64,000 nucleotides of DNA from Cyanophora paradoxa (taxonomy: Eukaryota; Glaucocystophyceae; Cyanophorales; Cyanophoraceae). Positions 31,127 to 42,949 of this stretch are shown here, in pieces. The notes below the pieces were generated by a model. It was not told where the DNA came from. It made no database searches and saw only the letters and a list, made by a program, of their open reading frames with translations. The stretch is from positions 62,001 through 126,000 of the forward strand of contig QPMI01000521.1 of NCBI GenBank assembly GCA_004431415.1, given 5' to 3'. The first letter of the stretch is position 1. The number at the start of each line of letters is the position of its first letter. The position numbers were made by a program, and so were the translations under genes.

Positions 31127-32690
31127 ATGCCCCCGCTCGCGGTGATTTACGAAAACGAAAACGTGAACAACTCGCTTCCAGCACCTCAGCAAGCCGAGAA
31201 AGTGGCGGCGCTTCGGCAGTTTACCTTGAAATTCGACTACAATGGCGCGTATGAGCTCGAGACACCGCGAGAGCCACACGGACTCCACGGACAGCTGCAG
31301 GTCCGCAGCGCCGGCTCGGAGGCGCCGGCTCGGAGCTTCGCGGTCGGGCGGTTCCTGAGCGCGCGCAGGTCGAGATCTTTTCGGGCAAGGGCTTCGAAGG
31401 CACACAGAGTGCGTGTAAACTTAAGCCGGGGCGTACGAATTCGAAGCTTAAGAAACCTCCGGCCCGGATCCACGCGCGCCCGCGGCCGGAGCGGCGCGGT
31501 CCCGCGGATCCGGCCGCCTCTCTGACCTTCCTCGGCGCTCCCCAGATGTGGTGATCCTCTTCAGCGTTGGCGACGATGAGGCGGAGACGCCCGTCGCGGC
31601 GCGGGACCCGCGCGGCTTCTACATCTTCGACCAAGAGCACACATTCGAGATAGAGCCCTCCTCGCATCCGAAGCTCTACCTCAAAGTGTTCGACTTCGAT
31701 ACCCGCAAGCGCGTCGGTGCGCTCGCGCAGCGTGACGCCAGCGTCCGCCTCCGCCGCGGCCGGCGCCTGCAGCTGACCGGCGCCCCCGCGGGATCGAATC
31801 GGCCGTCGACGTCCGGGCGCGCAGGGGCCATCAAGATGGGGTATACGTACTCGCTGCATCCGTGCTGGGCCTGCCGGACGCTGATCATATGAGTTCTTCG
31901 TGCGCAGGTACGAGCGAATGGCGCGGCGGCCCATCCCGCAGGTCGAGCGCTGGATCGAGGTGGCCGGGCCCCGCGAGCCGGGCTCGAGCGTGAGCCCCGC
32001 CGCGGGCGAGCTCCACGTCGCCGTCCGCTTCGTCCACTACCGTGCGTGTTCGTGCACGTGCACGCACGCGTACCCCGGTCGCTCTTGAGCTTGGGCCCGT
32101 GGCTGAGATTCGAATTTGATCCCTGCAGCGGATTCGGCGAACCTCGCCGCGTCGTCCCCCCCCGGCTCCGAGGACCGGTACCCCCTGGAGCCGGAGCCCC
32201 TGAGCCCGGCGGAGACCTCCCGGGCGGCCCCGGCCCCGCCCTCCGCGGCCAAGCCGGGGTACAGCCGGTTCCTGGAGAACCCCTCGAAGATGACGCCGCG
32301 GTCGAGCGGGCTTCTCGACTCGCGGGTGATCTCCCTACCCCCGGCGCCCCCGTTGGGCGCGGAGGAGGAGGAGGAGGGCGGGTGGAGGGGCTGGCTGGCC
32401 CGCCTGGCGTGCATCCCTGCCTCCTGGGCCTGCTGGGGCCCGGACGGGTGCCTCGCGCCCAGCAAGCCCGGGAGGGGTCCGCTGGGCGCGCCCACGCCGC
32501 TCCCCAGGGGCGTCCCCTCCCCCCCCGACACCCCCCGCTCCACCTCGCTGCAGCTCATGAGCTCCCCCCTCAGCTCTTTCAGCTCGTGCGCCCGTACCCC
32601 TCCCGCTCGCGCGGCGCGCAAAGCTGACCTGTACCCGGCATCCGCAGGGGCTCGCTTCCGGCAGCCCGCTTGCCCCGGCTTTCGGGGTAA
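31127..32690 (+). CDS. C2-domain protein, possibly calcium/phospholipid binding
   Basis: Spliced exons give a C2-like beta-sandwich: AALRQFTLKFDYNGAYELET, then GLHGQLQVEIFSGKGFEGT, VVILFSVGDDEAETPVAARD, PRGFYIFDQEHTFEIEPSS, HPKLYLKVFDFDTRKRVG, GAIKMG, YERMARRPIPQVERWIEVAG and GELHVAVRFVHY. The aspartates of FDFDTR fit a calcium-binding loop. A Ser/Pro-rich tail follows (from about 32,130), containing RYPLEPEPLSPAETSRA and PPAPPLGAEEEEEGGW. With one more GT-AG intron (about 32,584-32,646) it ends ...GSLPAARLPRLSG at 32690. The start at 31127 is the first ATG in frame, but a spliced upstream exon (possible EF-hand) cannot be excluded. No specific family member is recognised. Confidence 0.6.
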
Positions 32691-33006
32691 GCCGCGAGTT
32701 TCAGGCATATATATGTATACGCGCATATCGATCGCTGGGGTCTTTTTCTGTCATCGTGTGTGCCATCTAGTGTATCTCGCGCCGTTGAGTATAAGTGCCT
32801 CTCTCTTTCATTTAGACTGGTATGTATATTCTGTCGATCTGTACAGATATTAATCATGATATCAATCAGGTCATGCATAGATACGTATACGTAGTCTCCC
32901 TGCACTAGCCCTTCACGTATACGTATGTAATTATCAATTGAATATGACTGCAAGTTTCCTTCGAATTCCCGCCCTCTACATGCGCCCGGGACGGCCGGCC
33001 CTTGAC

Positions 33007-33310
33007 CCCCGTAAATGCCCGAGGCCGGGTACATGTATAGGCCGCGAAGCTATCGGCAAATTCTAGCATGCAGCGCCATCTCTTCCGCCTCCCCCTCCCC
33101 CCCCCTCCCCCCCCCTCCCCCCGCCCAAACTTAGTGGGGCACGTCGTCTCTGCAACGGTCGCCGCGTTCTGTACAGGGGTACACGTCTACTGCCGGATCG
33201 GGTCGTCGACGGTCCGGTCTTAGCCGTAGCAGCGGATGGGGTCGTTGCAGCCCTTGGCGGCCGACTGGGCGCGGCCCGCCCGCCCGCCCTTCTCGCTCAG
33301 GTACTGTAGG
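33007..33310. repeat. Direct repeat copy 2 (with 28018-28340)
   Basis: This is the same segment as copy 1. Here the right part is the working MsrA last exon, and the left part is a diverged PfkB last exon (GGCCGCGAAGCT kept, followed by indels and an expanded C tract at 33,090-33,122). The two copies are in the same orientation, about 4.67 kb apart. Confidence 0.8.
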
Positions 33311-34891
33311 CGCGGGGCCGGTCAGACCACGAAGAAGAAGAAGGGGGGGGGAAGTTTGGGGGGGTACGGCACCTGCTGGTGGTACTCCTCGGCGTAGTAG
33401 AAGTCGGCGGCGGGGAGGACCTCGGTCACGATGGGGCGCGGGAGGGTCTTCTGGTGCGCGTCCCGGCTCTTCTCGATGACCTGGACGAGGGGGGGAGAAG
33501 TGAGGGGGGGGGAAGGGAAGGGGGGTAGAGGGAGCGCACGGTCTTCTGCTCCTCGGTGTAGTAGTAGATGCCCGAGCGGTACTGGGTGCCCACGTCGTTG
33601 CCCTGCGGGAGGGGCGGGCGCTCGGCGCCGGCGCCGAGCGGGCGGAGCGGACGAGGGGCCTGGCGAGGGGTACGGGCGCACGGCGCGGTTCGGGGTGGTC
33701 GGGTCGTGCTTCTGCGGGGGGTACCGGTGGTGGGCGGACGCAGCGGCATGCGGCGGGTGGGGTGGGGGGATTGGGGGTACGCGCGCACGTGCCAGAAGGT
33801 GTCGCAGAGCTGCTCGAGGGTGACCTGCGGATTCGAGCCGGGGGCGGCTGCGATCAGAAACTCGACGTGCCTCTCCGGGGTACGGGGCACGGCGCGCCTG
33901 GCTAGGATCGAACTCCACAAGGACGATCTGAAGGGGGGGCGGGGGCGGCGGTCAGGGCGGGCGCGGCGGGGCGGGGCGGAGCAGGCGGGCGGGGAGGGGA
34001 GGGTCCGGGCGCGCCTCGTTGTGGTTGGTCACGCCCGTGCACACGTCGTTGTAGGTCGGGTTCTTGTTCGTCCCCTGCGAGTAGCCGACCGCTGCGGCGA
34101 AGGGCTCAGGTGAGGAGGAGGAGGCGGCGGCGGGGAGGTGCTCGTACCCGTGCGGATGACGCCGGGTACGCGCTGGAACGCGAGCTCTACGCTCCAGAAG
34201 CAGCCGGCGCCGAACTGGACCACCTGCGCCGGCGCTCGGCGGCGCAGTTGGCGCGCGGGCGGCGGGTGCGCGTACATTGGTGGGGCCCTTCGCGTCCTGC
34301 TGCTTCGCGCCGGGGATGGAGCCGCCCTCCGGCACGCCGTTCTTCACGGAGGCCGCAGTGACGACGGGGCCAACTGCGGGGCGCGCTCGGACGCCGCCGG
34401 AGGAGGGCGCACAGGGCGCGAAACGAATTACCGGGTGCGGGGTTATCGCCGGGAGCCATGCTTCGGGCCGCGGGAGAGCGTCAGGCGCAGCGCACGGGGT
34501 GCACGTGCTCGTGTTATTGGCGGGCGGGCGCACCGGCCAAGGCTGGAGGCAAGAAGACCCCAGATGTCGTTCGCTGCTCGAAAGATAGGTCAAGCGACAT
34601 CCGACGCCCGCGCGCTCGAAGCCGCGCGTGTTCGCTGGAGGGAACAGTCTGGAGCGCACCGGCGCGGATAATGGGGAGCGACTTAAGCGCCTGAAGGTTG
34701 AATTTCGGCGCCGTGATGCGGGCAGGCTGAATGGCCGAGCCGAGGAAGGCGCGGCGGGCCGAGACTGCGGCGGCGCGGGTGGGCGCGGCGAGGGCCTTGC
34801 GAACGGGCTGGCTGGCGAGGCGAGAGAACGGGCTTGTGAACGCCGTTGTGTTGGACTTCACGGAAACGGGGCTCGGGGCGCTGAAACTCAT
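33220..34891 (-). CDS. MSRA: Peptide methionine sulfoxide reductase A, plastid-type
   Basis: MsrA reduces methionine-S-sulfoxide in proteins. The N-terminus (MSFSAPSPVSVKSNTTAFTS, then ARRAFLGSA) is Ser/Ala/Arg-rich like a plastid transit peptide. It splices in phase from LPIIRA to VGPVVTAASVKNGVPEGG. The catalytic exon reads VVQFGAGCFWSVELAFQRVP (active Cys in GCFW). Next come VGYSQGTNKNPTYNDVCTGV, TNHNE, VEFDP, VTLEQLCDTFWHVR, KHDPTTPNRQGNDVGTQYRS, GIYYYTEEQKTV and IVTEVLPAADFYYAEEYHQQ. The end, SAAKGCNDPIRCYG, matches plant plastid MsrA and contains the recycling cysteines. The stop is at 33220. The last exon lies inside direct repeat copy 2. Confidence 0.87.
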
Positions 34892-35284
34892 CGAACGTGC
34901 TCGCTCCTTTGTCTGCCGTACCCCCCCCAACCGCAGGTCTCGAAAACGTTTATCCACAAACGCGTCTTGGAGGCATAGCCCATGACCTGAGCGGCAACAG
35001 CTGTCTGGACCATGCCGGAGGGCAACGCGACCTTGCAAGTTGAGGGAGGTCCGGAGCCTGGTGGTCCGGTTCGATCTTCTAAGGGGCTGACACGCGGTAC
35101 AGGCATTCAGAGACCGAGATCCAACTCTCTTCCTCCGCGCTCAGCGTCTTTCGGTCAGTGTGGCCCGGGCCTCGCGGCATGTCGGGAACAATGAGCGTTC
35201 CAGCCGCAAGCTCCGGCACGCGCTCTAAGCAGCTCTATAGCAGAGAGAACGTTAGCTAAGAGTGACACATGCAGCTAACGCTAG
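34892..35284. other. Divergent intergenic region between MsrA and the DUF3419 gene
   Basis: No gene is supported. The first exon(s) of the DUF3419 gene must lie here or further left, because its 35285 frame has no Met. A small frame at 35012-35194 is a possible but unproven source. Confidence 0.4.
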
Positions 35285-38200
35285 CTGGGGCCAGCCGCCG
35301 GCCGAGCATGGGCCTCGGAGGTCCGTCCGAATGCGGCTGACGTGCAGGGTGCGATCGCAGGAGAGGATCACGTTGTGTACTGCTATGACCAGCATGCGTA
35401 CCACTGCGAGGTGACCTGAAGAGCCTGCGGCCCCGGGGGCGGCTGGCCGGGCTCCAGCGGTTCATGCAATTGTCTGACCCCCGCGCCGCCGGCGCGCGCC
35501 GCAGCTAGCCGCCCTGGAGCAGGTCGAGAAGCGGAGGCAGAAGGCCGCCAACCCGTTTGCTCACGACGCGAACAAGCTGGAGCCGCCGGTGCCTGCGGCG
35601 AAGGTCCCGAAGAAGCGAGTGCTGGTCATCGCGAGCGCCGGCGACACGGCGCTCGCCCTCGCCACGCGCACCGACGTCGCCTCGGTCGAATCGGTCGACA
35701 TGAGCCCCGCGCAGATCTACCGTGCGCGGCTCGAGCCCGATCCGTTTGAATTCGATCGCCCCGACCTGATTTGATCTCCTTCGACCGCAGTGTGCGAGCT
35801 GCGACGGGCGGCCCTCGAGGTCCTCGACTACGACGAGGTCCTCTGCTTCTTCGGGGTACCCCCCCAGATCGACGTCGAGGAGGACTGGGAGGAGGACCAG
35901 GCCGACAGGCGCGTACCCCCCTCCTCCTCCTCCCTTCCCCCCCCCCAGCCCTGAACTCCGCCTCAGGCGGGAGGAGCTGTACTTCAAGATCAAATCGAAG
36001 GCGTCGCTGACGCTGGACTGCGGCCGCTTCTGGGACGCCCGCGTCAAGGACGTCCGCTTCGGCATCCACCGCTGCGGCAGCGTGCGCCCGGGCCCAAGGG
36101 GTGGCGGGCGGGGCGGGGTGGGGCGGGGCGGCCGGGGCGGCCCTCTTTCCTCCCTGGGCGCAGCCCGCAAGCCGGCGCCGCCAAGGGGCGTTAGGGAGGG
36201 GTCTGGGGCGGCCCGCTTTTCCCCTCTCGTCCTGACTCGGGGGCCGGGCAGTACCACGCGGTGCTGCGGGACGTGGAGCAGCGATGCCGCGAGTACATCC
36301 AGGCCCGCCCGTACCCCCCGCTTCCCCCCCCCCCCCTTCTCCCCTTCCTGCACTTGTCTGAGGCCCCGGCGCCCGCGCCGCCCCTTCCTTCTTCGTTCGC
36401 AGATGGACCTCGGCCGGGCCGTCATCAACCCGCAGGTACCCCCCCCGCCCCTCGATTCCTCTGCTCGGATCCTCCCTTCCCCCCCCCCCCCTCACGCTCT
36501 TTCGGCGCAGGCGTTCTGGGTGGAGGAGAACATCCCGGGCATATACCGGGCCTACTCCGAGGCGCGTACCCCCCCCTTCCCCCCTTCCCCCCTTCCCCCC
36601 CCCCTGACGGGAGGAGGCAGGCGTTCGACAAGAAGGCGTTCCACGAGAAGACGGGTATCCCCCTCTCCCAGGTCGGAGCCCCCGCCCCTCCTGCCGTCCC
36701 GCCCCGCCCAGCCGGCCGGCGGATCCGGGCGCCCTAGCAGTAAAAGCTAGCTAGCTAGCTAAAGCTCTCAGCTTCTCGCGCGGGGCGCCCCCGCTTCCCC
36801 TCTGACGCGGGGGCGGGCCCGCAGCTGCGGGACGACCTGGGGCTCGCCTACGCGCGCCGCATCGCCGCCACCTTCCGCCCCGTCTGCCGCGACCCCCAGG
36901 CGCGACCCCATCCTTTGAGATGAGATTCGATCTCGATCTGATCTGATCTGATGTGATCTGACCTCAGACGATCCCCGGGGACAACATGTACCTGACGCTC
37001 TTCTTCACGTCGCGGTACCCCGCGTACATGGCGCCCACCTCGCTCGCGCACAAGGCCCAGGGGCAGGTCCACGTCGAGAGCCAGCTCGGTGCGCCCCCAC
37101 GCGGCGGGGATGAAACTAAACTAGACAAACAGCATTCAAAGCCGTTAAACGATTAACATAATTGTTCGCCCGGCGCCCGCGGCCAGCGCCTCCTCCTCCT
37201 CCTCCTAAAGATCTCCTCTCTTCCTCCTCTCCCTCTCACCCCCGCCCGCCGCTCGCCCGGCGCCCGCGCCCACGCCTCCTCCTCCCACCCGCCCTCTCAC
37301 CGTCGCCGCAGACACGTGGAACCAGCAGAAGCTGCCGCTCTTCCTGCAGCGCTCCGGACTCGCCTCCCTCCGCAAGGAGGGCTCCGTGCGCCCCCCGGGC
37401 GCCCCCCAGGCGCCTCTCCGCGCGCCTCACGCACGCACGCCTCCCCTCCAGAGCCCCGGGCGGCTGCGGTTCCACGTGGGGGACATCTTCGCCATGGCCC
37501 ACGAGCTCGCCGAGGCCGGGTCCGCCCCCCCGCCCCCCCGCCCCGAAAAGCCATGGCCAGCCGGGAGCTAGCAAAAGCTAGGAGCGGAAAATAGGAGCCG
37601 GAAGCGGAAGAAGGAGCCTCGAGTGCCGCGGGCAGCGAACTGAGGGGCGGGGTCGGCAGGGGCCCCTTTGACATGATCTCGATCTCGAATGCGACGGACT
37701 ACATGGAGAAGGAGGTCGCCCGCAGGTGCCCTCCGCGCGCCCCCCGCGCCTCCTTTGCGTAGGAAGGAAGGAGGAGGAGAAGACCGTGGGACAAGTGTAG
37801 TTTTTAGCGCGCCGCGCCGCCCCTCCTCTCCTCCGATCGATCCCGACCGCTTCTTTATTCGCCGCCGCCGCGCAGCGCCATCGCGGGCCTCGCGGAGGCC
37901 CTCGCCCCCGGCGGAGCCATCGTCGCCCGCCGCGTGGTACCCCCCTCCCCTTCCATCCGCCTCCCCCTCACCGATGCCCCCGCCTCGCCTCCAGTGGGGG
38001 GACTACGCCATCGAGATGATCATGAAGGACATCCTCCAGAACGACACCATGTTCAACCTCCGCCTCAAAAAGGAGGTCCGAGAGCTCTCCCGTACCCCCT
38101 TCCCCCGCTTCTCCCGTACCCCCTCCTTGACCCCCCCCCCCCGCGCAGGAAAAATCGCGGTACTGCCAGGAGGCCGTCGCGTGGTTCAAGCCGCTCGACG

Positions 38201-39964
38201 GCGAGTCTGCCCAGGCGAGCCGCGGCCCCGCGCCCGCACACGTACCCCCCGCGCGGGGCCGCGCCTGATCGGGCGGGCCGCGCGCGCGCAGCCGAAGGCG
38301 CAGAAGTCCACCTCCGCGATGCGCTGGCGCATCGGAGTCACGAAGGCGCGTACCGGATTCGAGCGGCCCCGTACCCCCTCAAATTCTGAACGGTCGCGTA
38401 CCCCCCGCAGGTGGCGGCGCTCCACGCGCTGACGCCGACGCCGAAGTCGCCGGGGCCCGAGGCGGCCGCCCCCACCCCGCCCGAGGAGAAGAAGAAGGAC
38501 GAGAAGGCAAAGTCCCAGTCGATGAAGGTACCCCCCCGCGCTCCATCCCCCCTCCCCTCCCCCCCCCTCCTAACCCGGCGGCAGGCTACGCGGCCGGCGC
38601 CGGCGGTCGGTCTCCCGAAGTCGGACACGGGGGGCGGGGGCCTCCGCGCCTCGAGCAACGGGCCGCTCGCGGGGGCGTCGACGGCGCCGCCGCGGCGGCC
38701 CTCCTCCATCCAGATCACCGGCCCCGGAGGCTCCTCCACCGTCGGCCGCGCCCCGCGCCAGTCCGCCCCGGCCTCCGGCTTGGGCTTGGGCTCGGGCTTG
38801 GGCTCGGGCTCGGGCTCCGCGAAAGTCTCCTTCTCCGTAACCCCCGCCGGCCCCTCCGCCCCCGCCCCCGCCCCCGCCCCCGCCTCCGCCTCCGCGGCCC
38901 CGGCCCCGGCGCCCGCCGACGCCGCTTCGCCCGCTAAGGCCGCCCCGCCCCCGAGGCCGCCCCCGCCCCGCCTCCCCCGCCGCCCCGGCCCGGCCGCGGC
39001 GCCCGTTTCCTCGCCGGCGCTGGTGCCTGTGCCGCCCGCCCGCCCGCGCGCCTCGGAGCCGGGCCCGGCCCCGCCCGCCTCGGCCGCCTCCCCGCCCCGC
39101 CCGCGCGCCTCCGACGGCGGAGCCATCCCCTCCGCCCCGGCCTCGCCGCCCCCGCCAGCCCCGCCCCGCCCGCCGCCCGCAACCGCCCGGCGGCTCCCCT
39201 CCGCCCCGCGCTCCTCGCCGGCCCTCTTCGCGCCCGTCCCGCCGCCCCGGCGCCACTCGGAGGGTACGCCCTCCTCGGAGGCCGGCGCGGAGCGGCCGGG
39301 CACGCGGGGCCAGGGCCGGCCCGCCTCGCGCTCGCTACGACTGAGCCAGCCGCCCCCGCCGGCCGCCGCCCGCGCCGCCGCCGGCGCCGCCGGCGCGCCC
39401 CGCGTCCTCCCCGCCGCCGGCTCGCGCAAAGAGTTCCACCCGCCCGGCGCCGGTGCGCCCCTGCCGCGCAACTCCCTCGGGGGAGGCGACGGGGCCGACG
39501 CCGCGGCGGGGGCGCGCCGGCGGCCGACGGCGCGCCGCCGCCGCCGCCGCCGCTGGAGCGGTCGACGACGCCCGAGCGGCTGGCGCCGCGGGGCAGCACG
39601 GGGCCGGGAGCAACCAGGGGACGCCGGAGCGTATGCAGGCGGCCCCGCGCTCCGTCGGCTCGGTCTCCGTGCCGCTGCGGGCGTCGGTGGCCGGGGCGGT
39701 GGCGGGGCGGGCCCCGGGGCGCGCCCGGCGCCGCCCTCGCGCTCGGGCGGCGTGCGGTCCTCGGTGGACATTCGGGCGAGCCGCACGGGATCCGTCGGCG
39801 CGGCGCCCTCCGCCACACCGCGCGGCTTTGGGCGGATCGCCGCCGCCCCGGCCCCCGCCCCAGCTCCCGCCCCGCCCCCAGCTCCCGCCCCGCCCCCGGC
39901 CCCCGCGCCGGCGCCGGCCGCCCCCGTCAGCGCCACGCACGCCGAGAAGGGCCTGCTCATTTAG
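35285..39964 (+). CDS. BtaA-like DUF3419 protein with long disordered tail, 5' end unresolved
   Basis: This looks like an S-adenosylmethionine-dependent enzyme of the BtaA family, which transfers the 3-amino-3-carboxypropyl group to diacylglycerol in betaine-lipid synthesis. The exon at 35285-35410 ends GEDHVVYCYDQHAYHCE and joins LAALEQVEKRRQKAANPF in phase. The SAM-site region is KRVLVIASAGDTALALATR, then VESVDMSPAQIYLCELRRAA. Later exons give VLDYDEVLCFFGVP, AFWVEENIPGIY, LFFTSRYPAYMAPTSLAH, LPLFLQRSGLASLRKEGS, RLRFHVGDIFAMAHELAEAG, FDMISISNATDYM, ALAPGGAIVARRVVGDYAIE and LQNDTMFNLRL. From about 38,530 the frame continues for roughly 475 residues of Pro/Ala/Ser-rich sequence to EKGLLI (39964). 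No BtaB methyltransferase part follows, so betaine-lipid synthesis is not assured. The start codon was not found. Confidence 0.78.
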
Positions 39965-40164
39965 GCGGATGCACGCGGGCGTGCGCGGATCAAAGGTTGT
40001 CAAATGACAAATGACAGAACAGCGGGTCGTGGTGGTGTATTGGCGAAATCGCTGGTGCTGTACCGAATGCCACCGAGCCGGTGGCGGGCGACTTCACCAA
40101 ATACGAGCTGGGATGGAGTAGCTATAGAGGGCGGAAATATATATCGATCAGAGAAAATCAAGAG

Positions 40165-42457
40165 CTAGAAGTCGACATAGATCTCCCAGGCATCGAACTG
40201 GACGAAAGAATAAGGGGACGCCCAGCCGGCGAGGATCGGCATGAGGGACTTGTTGAGGGGCCCGAGTTTCAGCGTCACGGAGAATTTGATCCGGTGCCGC
40301 GGTGACGGCCCCCGCTCGCCGGCCGCCAGCTCCTCGAACATCTGCTCGGCATCGATATCAGTTTTAACTCTAGATCTAGATCTAGATCTAATTTTAAGCT
40401 TCTTCAGCTCGGGGGCGGGGCGAGACGCACGGCTCGGTAGGCGCCCACCTCGGCGACGGTGGCCGCCTCGCTGTTCTCGTGGGTGACCTTCACGCGCTTG
40501 AGGCGGGGCCCCGCGTCCACGTGCGCCCGCGCGAGCGCCCGCAGGACCTCCGGCCGCGGGCCCTGGCGCTGAGTCTCGTACGTGCAGCTGCACAGGACGG
40601 GCTTGGCGGCGCGGAGGAGGTCGCCGGCGGCGCTCCCGTCGACGGTCGGGCCGAGCAGCGTCAGGTGCAGCTTCTGGAGGGACGGGCTCGCCGAGACGGC
40701 CGCCGCGGCCGCTCGGAGGAGCGCGGCCCCGCCGTCCGCCTCCGCCTCCGCGCCGGCCGTGTCGAGCCGGAGGTCGAGCAGCTCGAGCCGCGGGAGCGAG
40801 GCCAGCTCCGCCAACGGCCCCGCCGCGTCGGAGAGGACCTAATTATATAAGCGAGATTAATGAGAGAAGGGGGCGGAATTGCATAATTAAATTCAGGAAA
40901 TTGAATCACTCACGGAGAGCCAAAGCGACTGCAGGGATCGCATGCGGAGGACCGCGGAGACTGCAGCGGCATCCATGTACATGCCCGTGGCCGTGTCCGC
41001 GGGTGCGAAAAATCTCTCTGCAAATATAAAATCGAATAAGATTCTATTTAGATCATAGCCGCTGATCATGAGCTCTAGATCTAGATCTAGCGGCTGCAAT
41101 ATTAATTAGCTATAGGGAAGAAATTTTCAAGAACGGACCCGCGTGCAGGAGACGCAGGACTCGCAGGGTGGATCCAGCACGGCTTTCCGCAAAAGCAGCA
41201 AGCACCGGGCCCGGCACACGCTTCGCCCTGCACACTATGAAGAGGTTCTCAAGTGGCATTTCGGCATGCGCAAGTTCCAGGAGAAAATTGGCGTCGTCTG
41301 AGATCTCGCATCTGAGCTGACGGAGGCCCGGCCATGCCGCCGCGATGCACGCCTGCGCACGCGGGGCGGCACGGGTTTGCGGGTGTTATAATTAGCTTTA
41401 ATTTAAAAATTAAATAGGGAGCAGCGCTAGCGGGCCCGGGCCCGGTTGCATTCGTGAGAGCGCGCCAAGTTGTCTCGCTTAAGGACGGTGCGGTAGTTGC
41501 TGTTGGAGAGGTCGAGCGAGAAGAGGGGCGGCACAAGGGCGGTCGCCTCAGGCGAGGTGAGGACCTCGGCAAACTCGCTCGACACTTTCAAAGAGAAGGG
41601 CTGCCGGGCCGCGCTGAGCGACGCGAAAAGAAGCGCGCCCAGGCGCTCCTGCGTCACGAGCTGGTCCGCCATGCGCAGCTTGCCGGCAGACGGCCATTCC
41701 CAGATATCGACATGGACGTCCTCCAGCAAGACCGGCGCGGTCGTGAGGGTGGCCAGGAGCCCTAGAGAAACGTTCGCGTTAGGTCAATCTGAATCTGAGG
41801 CCATATCGATATCATTAAATTTATATATAATTAATTAGAAGTTACCAAGGGCCGCCCGCGGCCGTACTACGGTGCGTGGGTCGGGCACTCGAATATAATA
41901 TAATTTCGAAGGGCTTATATATGCATGCACACACGCATGCACGCACCGATGATTGTCGTGCCCAAATTGACGACGTCGCGGATCTCCTCCGAATCTAGAC
42001 CAGCATCGTAAGGGAAGTCTGGAAGGATCTCCACATCCGTCGCCCCCTGGAAAGTTCGATTTCGGACGCGACTCGCAAATCGGCCGATCACACGGGAAAA
42101 TTCGACGCAGGACTCGTCGCCTTCCTCGACGTCGCCGCGCTGCAGCCACAGCTTCGGCCAATGCATCGCGTGCACGACGCGCCGGAAGCGCCGGTCGACG
42201 GCGGGCAATTTCCAGTCCTCGTACGTCTCACGGGGTCCGAGTTGGATCAAGACTTGCTGGATTATGGCGTCGGGGAGCGCCTCGAAGGGGTTTTGCGGCT
42301 GCTGCGCGTGCGCGTGCCGATCACTATAGCGAGCAATATCATGCAGAATTTCGCGATCGGCATATGCATCGAGCTCGTCGACGTCGCTCTCCGTGCGGGC
42401 GCGTTTCTGCGGCCGCGCAGCGCCAGCTGCAGCCGCTTCCCGGGAGTCCATCGCCAT
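40165..42457 (-). CDS. F-box-like / leucine-rich-repeat protein
   Basis: Starting at ATG 42457, the N-terminal exon has KRARTESDVDELDAYADR and then NPFEALPDAIIQQVLIQLGP and FRRVVHAMHWPKLW, an F-box-like helix set. Following exons have irregular LRR-type units: LEDVHVDIWEW, LGALLFASLSAA, LVPPLFSLDLSNS, LRQLRCEISDDANFLLELA, MRSLQSLWLSV, LPRLELLDLRLD, SPSLQKLHLTLLGP and GPRLKRVKVTHEN. It ends SFVQFDAWEIYVDF at 40165. F-box proteins with LRRs select substrates for SCF ubiquitin ligases; that role is inferred. Introns carry runs such as CTAGATCTAGATCTAGATCT near 40,373. No exact family is recognised. Confidence 0.6.
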
Positions 42458-42679
42458 CGCTCAGATCGCGCTATCGCCTAATTTACAAAGCTACCCCCAT
42501 TTCCTGCATCCCTCTAGATATCCCGACGATCTAGATCTCCCCTCTAGATCTCTCCTTTTCATCAACGTTAACGTTAACGGCGGCTCGGGGGATGGACAAT
42601 TAACCGAAATTCTTGAAATTGAATTGAATATTAATCGAGGGGAGGGATTCGGATCGATCATTGTGAAGAGAGATCTCTA

Positions 42680-42840
42680 GCTTCACTTCCTGCGGTTCGA
42701 CAACAGAGGCATTCGCAGACACGCGCGCTTCTTGTGATGATCGGTGAGCTGCTCCAGGGCATCGGGGCCCCGAAAACTCGCGCCGCATTGGTTGCAGAGG
42801 GCGACGTGACGCCTTGTGGTCTGCGAGCCGCTTCCATTCG
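42680..42840 (-). other. Orphan C2H2 zinc-finger-like exon
   Basis: On the minus strand this encodes CNQCGASFRGPDALEQLTDH, then HKKRACLRMPLLSNRRK and a stop. The Cys-x2-Cys ... His spacing is that of a C2H2 finger. It may be the last exon of the helicase gene (an intron could start GTGAGT at 42,953), but the frame fitting the finger does not join cleanly, so its owner is unknown. This is the only notable content of the 492 bp between the F-box and helicase genes. Confidence 0.4.
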
Positions 42841-42949
42841 AACTTCAGGTCCCATCTCCTTGAAATATTATAAATTATTTCACTTCCTGCGTCGCAGCAT
42901 TAAATATTTGCAGATATTTGCAGAGAACTAGAATTTTCACTGTGCCGAC

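Noticed and set aside
30499-31405. Minus-strand frames with GAPQQ- and EFGFSFEFGG-type sequence
   Set aside because: They are generated by repeated GAATTCGAA palindromes and lack any recognisable domain or splice logic.
38338-39960. 540-residue antisense frame
   Set aside because: It is the complement of the Pro/Ala-rich tail of the DUF3419 gene, so its Gly/Ala/Arg repeats are a shadow.
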